Shown here in pieces: positions 8,493-13,077 of a stretch of DNA of 13,077 nucleotides. Made by a program: the position numbers and the translations under genes. Each line of letters opens with the position of its first letter. Positions within the stretch are counted from its first letter, which is position 1. Below the pieces are notes generated by a model. The model did not search any database and was not told the DNA's origin. It was given only the letters and a program-made list of their open reading frames with translations. Origin of the DNA: Phoenicibacter congonensis (GTDB taxonomy: Bacteria > Actinomycetota > Coriobacteriia > Coriobacteriales > Eggerthellaceae); the NCBI GenBank assembly GCA_030530045.1, contig JAUMVS010000030.1:1-13077 (forward strand), written 5' to 3'.

Positions 8493-8601
8493 TGTGAATT
8501 AGAGGGGACCTTTGTCCGGACATATTTTTATGCGAATTAGCGGGGATCTTTGTCCGTATATATTTTATGCAAATTAAAGGGGCTCTTTGTATATGCGAAT
8601 T
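8493..8601. repeat. 37-38-bp tandem repeat, three units plus a remnant, containing the hydrolase stop codon
   Basis: Unit 1 is 8493-8530 (38 bp) and unit 2 is 8531-8567 (37 bp), agreeing at 32 of 37 aligned bases plus one gap. Unit 3 (8568-8593) lacks about 11 bases, and a fourth start (TGCGAATT) lies at 8594-8601. Plus-strand core features are TGCGAATTAG, GGGGA and CTTTGTCCG. GGAC-CTTT-GTCC in unit 1 can form a 4-bp stem that is kept with a G-U pair in unit 2. Read on the minus strand, every unit carries TAA at the same place, and the one in unit 3 is the actual hydrolase stop. The units therefore look like successive copies of that gene's 3' end, or the gene now ends in a captured repeat. 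Confidence 0.82.
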
Positions 8602-9953
8602 GTCGGACCCTTAGTGCCTGGCTCAACAATTGCATACAATTTAGCATCGTTAATCCATGATAATGCTTTGGAATCTGTTTTAATTGTCGGTCTCCACTCG
8701 CCATCTCTTTTGATATTACATACATTGAGTTTACAAGGTTTTCCGTCTGCATCAACCCCTGAGAATGTGTATTCTGCACGCATTTCGATGCAGGTTGCGG
8801 ATTCATTTTTATTATCAGGTTCTACTGTATCTGTTAACTCTTGAATATTTAATTCTACTTTATCTGTAGGCTCTTGATTTGTTATTTTTTCTGTGTGTGT
8901 TAACTCTTGAATATTTATTTTATTACAATTCGAATTTTGATTATTATTTTTTATATTCTGAATGTATTTTTGGTGGTCGACACCATGAATTATTGCTCCG
9001 GTGAACAAATCCGATTCACAGTATCCTGTAAAGTGTACGTCTTGTGATAATATTGAGCCTGAATCATCAGTGACTACGACATTTGTCACAATAATTCGGA
9101 ATGAGAATATTTCTTCCTTTCCTTCTATAAAGTACCTGATGGAATCCTTAAGCGCTTCCTTGTGTTCACCACCTGTGTAATGGTCCATTCCTCGCACCAT
9201 CATAAGCTTTAGTCGATGATTTGAATTTGTTATTTGGGCGTTTGCATTTTCTATGTTATCGGTCAGATCGAATTCTTTTTTTACGATATACTGATACTCA
9301 GGGACAACAATGCTGTCGCAAGTGCCCTGAATCAAAAGCGTCGCGCCTTTGTACTTTGCAAGCTCCGAGTAGGCATCCATGTCCTTGACATCATCGACGA
9401 AAATCTTCGAGAGCATGGCACGCTCAGTGTAAATCAGCTCAGGAGGATTCTTCGGGTCGTAGCTTGAGCCACCAAGTGTACCCCTCCTCGCATGGTCAGG
9501 AATGCAAACAGCAGGAAAAATCATGACAAGCTTACTGATTTTCTCCTGAAGCCTTGCCGCGCTAAGACCTGAAACAAAGGCTCCCTGACTCTCGCCCCAA
9601 AGTATTATTTCATCGTTTTTAACATAATCGCGTGTGCTTACATAGTTATAAACTGCAATCAGATCGCTAATTTCGCCCTCAATGCATAGATTAGTAGTCG
9701 TGCCGTCACTCATAAGCTCAGGATCTGTTTCGTCAGACCCGCAGCAGAAATTAAAAGTGAAGACGTTGTAGCCAATCATCGCAAACTGCGTCGCAAAATA
9801 CTCAAAATTATGAAGATTGCTTAAGTACCCGTGCGACATAATAATCGCAGGACTTTTCTTAACCTGATTAGGATCAGTAGAATTTGCGGGTAAATACGCG
9901 ATTCCTTGTATTTTCATCCCATCATTATCAACAGTAAAGCGTTTTGTATTCAT
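8574..9953 (-). CDS. alpha/beta hydrolase with a repeat linker and extra C-terminal domain (459 aa)
   Basis: This is a serine hydrolase of the alpha/beta fold, probably an esterase or acyl hydrolase, with no signal peptide and so likely cytoplasmic. Visible elements are the oxyanion-type SHGY (40-43), nucleophile elbow GESQG with Ser122, Asp213 in GTCDS and His258 in GMDHYTG, in the normal order and spacing. The subfamily faintly resembles cinnamoyl/feruloyl-esterase-like hydrolases, but the substrate cannot be told. The catalytic domain ends near residue 275. A beta-rich segment (282-330) follows, then a polar linker with three 11-residue repeats (347-379) and a final small domain (about 385-459). 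Neither of the last two is recognised. The start at 9953 has a good GGAGGG site 8 bp upstream (9962-9967). The gene runs against both neighbouring gene groups and converges on the shared hairpin at 8436-8471. Its stop lies in a tandem repeat. Confidence 0.9.
   Translation of the reverse strand: MNTKRFTVDNDGMKIQGIAYLPANSTDPNQVKKSPAIIMSHGYLSNLHNFEYFATQFAMIGYNVFTFNFCCGSDETDPELMSDGTTTNLCIEGEISDLIAVYNYVSTRDYVKNDEIILWGESQGAFVSGLSAARLQEKISKLVMIFPAVCIPDHARRGTLGGSSYDPKNPPELIYTERAMLSKIFVDDVKDMDAYSELAKYKGATLLIQGTCDSIVVPEYQYIVKKEFDLTDNIENANAQITNSNHRLKLMMVRGMDHYTGGEHKEALKDSIRYFIEGKEEIFSFRIIVTNVVVTDDSGSILSQDVHFTGYCESDLFTGAIIHGVDHQKYIQNIKNNNQNSNCNKINIQELTHTEKITNQEPTDKVELNIQELTDTVEPDNKNESATCIEMRAEYTFSGVDADGKPCKLNVCNIKRDGEWRPTIKTDSKALSWINDAKLYAIVEPGTKGPTIRIYKEPL
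8817..8915 (-). repeat. 3 x 33-bp in-frame repeat encoding 11-residue linker units
   Basis: Residues 347-379 of the hydrolase form three consecutive 11-residue units: NIQELTHTEKI, TNQEPTDKVEL and NIQELTDTVEP. The consensus is roughly x-x-Q-E-(L/P)-T-(D/H)-x-x-(E/K)-x. At DNA level, a 20-bp block is identical at 8832-8851 and 8898-8917, with a degenerate copy midway at 8865, giving a 33-bp period. Units one and three are closest, as expected for repeat expansion in a flexible linker. The Thr-, Glu- and Gln-rich composition suggests a disordered spacer between the hydrolase and its C-terminal domain. Confidence 0.85.
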
Positions 9954-9961
9954 TATTGTTT

Positions 9962-9982
9962 CCCTCCACGTATACTATAACA
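9962..9982 (-). promoter_or_regulatory. candidate extended -10 promoter and ribosome binding site for the hydrolase gene
   Basis: On the minus strand TGT-TATAGT (9982 down to 9974) matches an extended -10 element with five of six consensus bases. No good -35 is seen at normal spacing. GGAGGG at 9967-9962 is a strong ribosome binding site 8 bp before the ATG. If this promoter is used, the leader is very short, about 14 bases, which weakens the promoter call but not the ribosome binding site. Confidence 0.4.
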
Positions 9983-9991
9983 TAAAATTCC

Positions 9992-10038
9992 TGTCGCAGT
10001 ACGCACAAGAATATAGTGGGCATATGGAGAGTGCGACA
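9992..10038. promoter_or_regulatory. 7-bp inverted repeat between divergent genes, possible operator
   Basis: TGTCGCA (9992-9998) and TGCGACA (10032-10038) are perfect inverted copies 33 bp apart. They lie between the two candidate promoters of the divergent hydrolase and membrane-protein genes. An operator shared by both directions is possible, but a seven-base match at this distance could be chance. Confidence 0.25.
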
Positions 10039-10064
10039 AAATAATAGATTTATACGGCGGTTTG

Positions 10065-10073
10065 TGGTAGAAT
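10065..10073 (+). promoter_or_regulatory. candidate extended -10 promoter for the 10224-ispF-cysS group
   Basis: TGG-TAGAAT fits an extended -10 element (TGn plus five of six bases). The hexamer 17 bp upstream (TAGATT) is a poor -35. It would give a leader of about 145 bases before the ATG at 10224. It lies in the 270-bp region between divergent genes, where a promoter is needed for the plus-strand group. Confidence 0.35.
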
Positions 10074-10084
10074 TTACTTTGTAT

Positions 10085-10106
10085 GTTTATGTCTAAATGC
10101 ATAAAC
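10085..10106 (+). promoter_or_regulatory. small inverted repeat in the putative leader of the 10224 gene
   Basis: GTTTATG (10085-10091) and CATAAAC (10100-10106) can form a 7-bp stem with an 8-base loop, followed by TTTT. It lies about 12 bases after the candidate -10. It could be an operator or a weak attenuator, but the stem is AT-rich and short. The rest of the stretch to 10223 is AT-rich, and I see no known riboswitch or T-box pattern in it. Confidence 0.3.
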
Positions 10107-10223
10107 TTTTGAGATAATTATGACATATTTTTAAGTCGTATTTGCATTATTGGGGAGTAATTTTAAAGTAATAATAAGGGAATTCATCATAAATAACATT
10201 GTTATCTAAAATGGATTCTGATT

Positions 10224-11564
10224 ATGAGACAATACGTTACAAGCATTTGCGTATTTTTATCAACATTAATATTTTTAATTGCTATGGGCGTCATGACGTG
10301 CTCCGCCAAGATGACGGAATATCTTGTGAAGAAGCAGGAAAGCATCGTAGTAACGCGAGGCATTGATGGTCTCGACAAGGCAAAGAAGTCAATCGAGAAG
10401 GACATGAAGCAGAAGGCTGACGAAGCATCGGTTGAAGCTTATGACATTTTGAGCAGGCTTTATTACGATGGGAATGTCAATATCACTGAGGCAGAAGCGA
10501 ACGAGCTATACAAGAAGACAGTGCTTAAGCTGATTAAGGACAAGTACAAAATGACAGGCTCTGAGGAAGATGCCAACTACAGCCTTATTTCAAGTCTTAA
10601 AAGCGTTGTGCCAAAGCTTGAAGTCGGCGAAATTACAATTGTTGATAACATTCAACCTTACTTCGTGCTTGATGGAAATCGGATAACGCTTAAGAATATT
10701 GACGTCGCGTTCGCCTATGGCATCTCATATATTAGGGACATTGAATTTGAAGTATTTTATGATTTGAGCGATATTGTGCTCTATGACGAGAACCCTGAAC
10801 TCTTCACTTACGCGATGGCTGCTGACAAAGGCATTTACGTAACGGGCAAGACTTCAACAATTATCGGCAATGTCTATGCCGGGACGCATTCTCCAAAGGA
10901 AATGCGTAAGGCAGAGGCTCTGTATAACGAAAGTGAACACTTCGGCGGAGTTAACATAATGTCGACGCAGCTTGCAATTGAGTCAGACAGGATTGTCACT
11001 GATGGCAATGTTAACATGAAAGGTGCGTTTGTTGTATTTGGTTCGGAAAAAAAGCCGGTCGAAATTATTGCCAAGGACATTAAGGAGACCGACAATATAG
11101 CGAGCAAAAATATCTACGCACTTTTCGGTACACACTCTGCAAACGATGCTTCTAATGAAAAGGCAATGGTAACGGAGGCACTTAAATTCCTTCCAAGCAT
11201 CGAGCATTATTATGACTCTGAAAACGACGTAAGCTACGAGGGCAAATACAGAAAGATTCTTTCATCAACAGATATCACTGTTTCAAGTGATGTTACAGGA
11301 ATCATTATGACTCCTGGAAGTGTAATTATTGAAGAAGGAGTAAATGTTGAAGGGCTTATATTAAGCGGAGACAGAATTTATGTCCAGGGTAACAATAATA
11401 TTGTAGCCTCAGTTGATGTAATGCGCGGAATTATTAAGGAAGAGCTTTATCAAGAGGTTTATGTTTATAAAAATCCGGTTACAGATGAAGAAAGGGCACT
11501 TAATAAGCTACATCTTCTTGTGAAGGATTACCTTGGCGGAATTGAGTATAGAGGAATCAAGTAA
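10224..11564 (+). CDS. membrane-anchored protein collinear with the PilX-like minor pilin body (446 aa)
   Basis: Residues 5-27 form one hydrophobic segment near the N-terminus with no prepilin leader (no Gly-hydrophobic-Glu site), so it should be a membrane-anchored protein with most of the chain outside. Residues 35-135 are charged and helical. The body follows the 903-residue protein at 1485 landmark by landmark: YFVLDG 146-151, YIRDI 169-173, YAMAADKGI 196-204, GNVYAG 215-220 and Gly-Gly 241-242. The intervals YI to YA (27 residues) and GNVY to Gly-Gly (26) are identical in both. A solenoid-like region at 359-400 contains GLILSGDRIYV (377-387), matching GFLVCTGKLTI, and a charged helix follows in both. 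The ATG at 10224 has only a weak GGA site 8 bp upstream, but it begins the hydrophobic segment properly. The gene ends 2 bp before ispF, so they are probably cotranscribed. It is not a recognised named gene. A role with the pilin-like genes upstream is inferred. Confidence 0.82.
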   Translation: MRQYVTSICVFLSTLIFLIAMGVMTCSAKMTEYLVKKQESIVVTRGIDGLDKAKKSIEKDMKQKADEASVEAYDILSRLYYDGNVNITEAEANELYKKTVLKLIKDKYKMTGSEEDANYSLISSLKSVVPKLEVGEITIVDNIQPYFVLDGNRITLKNIDVAFAYGISYIRDIEFEVFYDLSDIVLYDENPELFTYAMAADKGIYVTGKTSTIIGNVYAGTHSPKEMRKAEALYNESEHFGGVNIMSTQLAIESDRIVTDGNVNMKGAFVVFGSEKKPVEIIAKDIKETDNIASKNIYALFGTHSANDASNEKAMVTEALKFLPSIEHYYDSENDVSYEGKYRKILSSTDITVSSDVTGIIMTPGSVIIEEGVNVEGLILSGDRIYVQGNNNIVASVDVMRGIIKEELYQEVYVYKNPVTDEERALNKLHLLVKDYLGGIEYRGIK

Positions 11565-11566
11565 AT

Positions 11567-12127
11567 ATGAGAATCGGAATGGGATATGATGTTCACCGAC
11601 TCGTTGAAGGAAGAGATTTAATCGTTGGTGGCGTGAAAATAGAATACGAAAAGGGACTGTTAGGCCATTCGGATGCGGATGTTTTACTTCATGCGATTAT
11701 GGATGCACTTCTTGGTGCGGCTGCGCTTGGAGATATAGGAAAGCATTTCCCGGATACAGATCCTAAATATAAGGGGATTTCAAGCATCAAACTTTTAGAG
11801 CATGTTGGAAACTTATTAAGTGAGAATAATTTCTTCATCGGAAATATCGATGCAACTATTATTGCTCAGGCACCTAAATTCAGACCGTATATTGACATGA
11901 TGAATGAAAATATCGCTCGGGCGCTTAACATTGATATAGACCAGGTTAATGTCAAAGCAACGACTGAAGAAGGACTTGGCTTTACCGGAAGCGGCGAGGG
12001 CATTTCTTCGCAGGCAATATGCATATTGAAGCAGCCGGCGGATCTTATCGAAGGTATGAATTATCTTATGAATAATGATGAAGTAAACTGTCAGAGTTGC
12101 TCAGGTTGTAAGAGGGATACAAATTAA
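11567..12127 (+). CDS. ispF: 2-C-methyl-D-erythritol 2,4-cyclodiphosphate synthase with a Cys-rich tail (186 aa)
   Basis: IspF converts 4-diphosphocytidyl-methylerythritol 2-phosphate to methylerythritol cyclodiphosphate with loss of CMP, in the cytoplasmic MEP pathway to isoprenoids. The sequence shows the start MRIGMGYDVHRL with metal ligands Asp8 and His10. GHSDAD and LLHAI supply His42, the third metal ligand; GDIGKHFPDTD follows, and KATTEEGLGFTGSGEGI is the C-terminal signature. The catalytic domain ends at about residue 157, the normal IspF length. A tail of nearly 30 residues follows, ending with Cys175, Cys178 and Cys181 in CxxCxxC spacing, which I do not know from IspF. The start is 2 bp after the preceding stop, with GAGGA at 11551-11555 as ribosome binding site inside that gene. 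cysS starts 73 bp downstream, a gene order common in Firmicutes. Confidence 0.97.
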   Translation: MRIGMGYDVHRLVEGRDLIVGGVKIEYEKGLLGHSDADVLLHAIMDALLGAAALGDIGKHFPDTDPKYKGISSIKLLEHVGNLLSENNFFIGNIDATIIAQAPKFRPYIDMMNENIARALNIDIDQVNVKATTEEGLGFTGSGEGISSQAICILKQPADLIEGMNYLMNNDEVNCQSCSGCKRDTN

Positions 12128-12200
12128 AGATGCAGATTTAGTAAATTTATTATTTAAGGAAATTGAAAATAAGAATTCAAACTATACAGGAGATTAGAAG

Positions 12201-13077
12201 ATGAGATTATTTAATACTTTAAGCGGAAAGGTTGAAGAATTCAAACCAAATGTTGAAGGAAAGGTAGCAATGTATACATGCGGACCTACAGTTTATCATT
12301 TTGCGCATATCGGTAACTTAAGAAGCTATCTTATGGAAGACGTTCTTGAAAAAACACTCAGATATTCGGGCTACGACGTTAAGAGAGTAATGAATATTAC
12401 TGACGTTGGACATTTATCTTCCGATGCTGATGAGGGCGAAGACAAAATGCTTAAGGGCGCAAAAAGAGAGCATAAGACAGTAATGGAAATCGCTAAATTC
12501 TATACTGACGCCTTCTTTGCGGATTGCAAAAAGCTTAATATTAAAACTCCTGATGTTATTGAACCTGCTACTAACTGTATCGATGAATTTATCAATATGA
12601 TTTCAGTCCTTCTTGAGAAAGGCTATGCATATAAGGCAGGCGAAAATATATATTTTGACACTTCAAAGCTTGATAGCTATTACGTATTCGGCAATCAGTC
12701 AGAAGATGAACTTATGGTGGGCGTTCGTGACGATGTTACCGAAGACACAAATAAGAAAAACAAAAACGATTTTGTCCTCTGGTTCACAAAGTCTAAATTT
12801 GAAGACCAGGCATTAAAGTGGGACAGCCCATGGGGAGTTGGCTATCCCGGCTGGCACATTGAGTGCTCATGCATAAGTATGAAGCATCTTGGCGAGTACA
12901 TGGACATCCACTGTGGCGGAATTGACAATATGTTCCCACACCACACAAATGAAATTGCACAAAGTGAGGCATTTCTCGGACATAAGTGGTGCAACTATTG
13001 GTTCCACGTTCATCACTTGAATGACGAAACAGGTAAAATGAGCAAGTCAAAGGGCGAGTTCTTAACCGTATCTCTCT
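12201..13077 (+). CDS. cysS: cysteinyl-tRNA synthetase, N-terminal 292 codons (cut by the window end)
   Basis: CysS charges tRNA-Cys with cysteine, a class I synthetase acting in the cytoplasm. The frame starts at ATG 12201 with AGGAG (12188-12192) 8 bp upstream and stays open to the window end. Visible signatures are MYTCGPTVY with zinc ligand Cys27, the first class I motif as HIGN (36-39), WHIECS with Cys222, FPHHTNEIAQSE with His247 and Glu251 as the other zinc ligands, and the second class I motif KMSKS (279-283). About 170 residues are missing compared with a typical enzyme of around 460 residues. HIGN instead of HIGH is a known variant in the class. No T-box leader is seen in the 73 bp before the gene, so it may depend on transcription from upstream through ispF. 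Confidence 0.97.
   Translation, partial: MRLFNTLSGKVEEFKPNVEGKVAMYTCGPTVYHFAHIGNLRSYLMEDVLEKTLRYSGYDVKRVMNITDVGHLSSDADEGEDKMLKGAKREHKTVMEIAKFYTDAFFADCKKLNIKTPDVIEPATNCIDEFINMISVLLEKGYAYKAGENIYFDTSKLDSYYVFGNQSEDELMVGVRDDVTEDTNKKNKNDFVLWFTKSKFEDQALKWDSPWGVGYPGWHIECSCISMKHLGEYMDIHCGGIDNMFPHHTNEIAQSEAFLGHKWCNYWFHVHHLNDETGKMSKSKGEFLTVSL

Noticed and set aside
8493..8601. CRISPR array
   Set aside because: Units are head to tail with no spacers, and they are degenerate.
8537..8806. An 89-residue minus-strand open frame overlapping the end of the hydrolase gene
   Set aside because: It lies within the hydrolase coding sequence in another frame, with no recognisable protein pattern. The hydrolase frame is continuous and needs no frameshift.
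10224..10310. Prepilin signal in the 446-residue protein
   Set aside because: There is no basic leader ending in Gly before the hydrophobic segment and no Glu five residues on. It is better read as a plain membrane anchor.
12128..12200. T-box leader before cysS
   Set aside because: The region is only 73 bp and lacks the conserved T-box sequence and a terminator hairpin.
1..13077. Insertion sequences, tRNA or rRNA genes
   Set aside because: No transposase-like frame, terminal repeats, tRNA-like cloverleaf or rRNA segment was recognised on either strand.

Overview
The window looks like chromosomal DNA of a low-to-moderate GC Gram-positive anaerobe. The best guess is Clostridia, probably Lachnospiraceae-like. 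This is inferred from the AT-leaning codon use, the purine-rich ribosome binding sites, the adjacent ispF and cysS genes (an order familiar in Firmicutes) and type IV pilus-like genes. No rRNA or other lineage marker is present, so it remains an inference.

Positions 1-8429 hold a plus-strand gene block for a type IV pilus or type II secretion-like filament. It opens with the acidic, low-complexity C-terminus of an unidentified protein (1-111) and a 2 x 41-bp tandem repeat that contains that gene's stop codon. Four tightly packed genes follow, encoding prepilin-like proteins of 416, 903, 178 and 1227 residues. By N-terminal sequence and order they resemble the minor pseudopilins I/PilV, K/PilX, H/FimT and J/PilW. 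Three carry the class III prepilin signal with Glu at mature position 5. The K-like one has Thr there, as expected for a subunit at a filament tip. The 903- and 1227-residue members are far larger than ordinary minor pilins, so most of each is a large domain displayed outside the cell. A hairpin at 8436-8471 closes the block.

Positions 8430-9953 hold a minus-strand cytoplasmic alpha/beta hydrolase (catalytic Ser122, Asp213 and His258 visible). It has a C-terminal extension joined by a linker of three 11-residue repeats. Its 3' end, stop codon included, is one unit of a 37-38-bp tandem repeat.

Positions 9954-10223 form a divergent intergenic region with candidate extended -10 promoters in both directions and small inverted repeats. 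Then comes a plus-strand group: a membrane-anchored 446-residue protein, ispF (MEP isoprenoid pathway) and the first 292 codons of cysS (cysteinyl-tRNA synthetase). The 446-residue protein is collinear with the body of the 903-residue PilX-like protein but lacks a prepilin signal. It ends 2 bp before ispF.

The most interesting content is the set of oversized minor pilins together with the anchored relative of the PilX-like subunit. They suggest a filament whose tip carries very large domains, plus a second, non-pilin protein built on the same fold. The function of the displayed domains cannot be read from the sequence.
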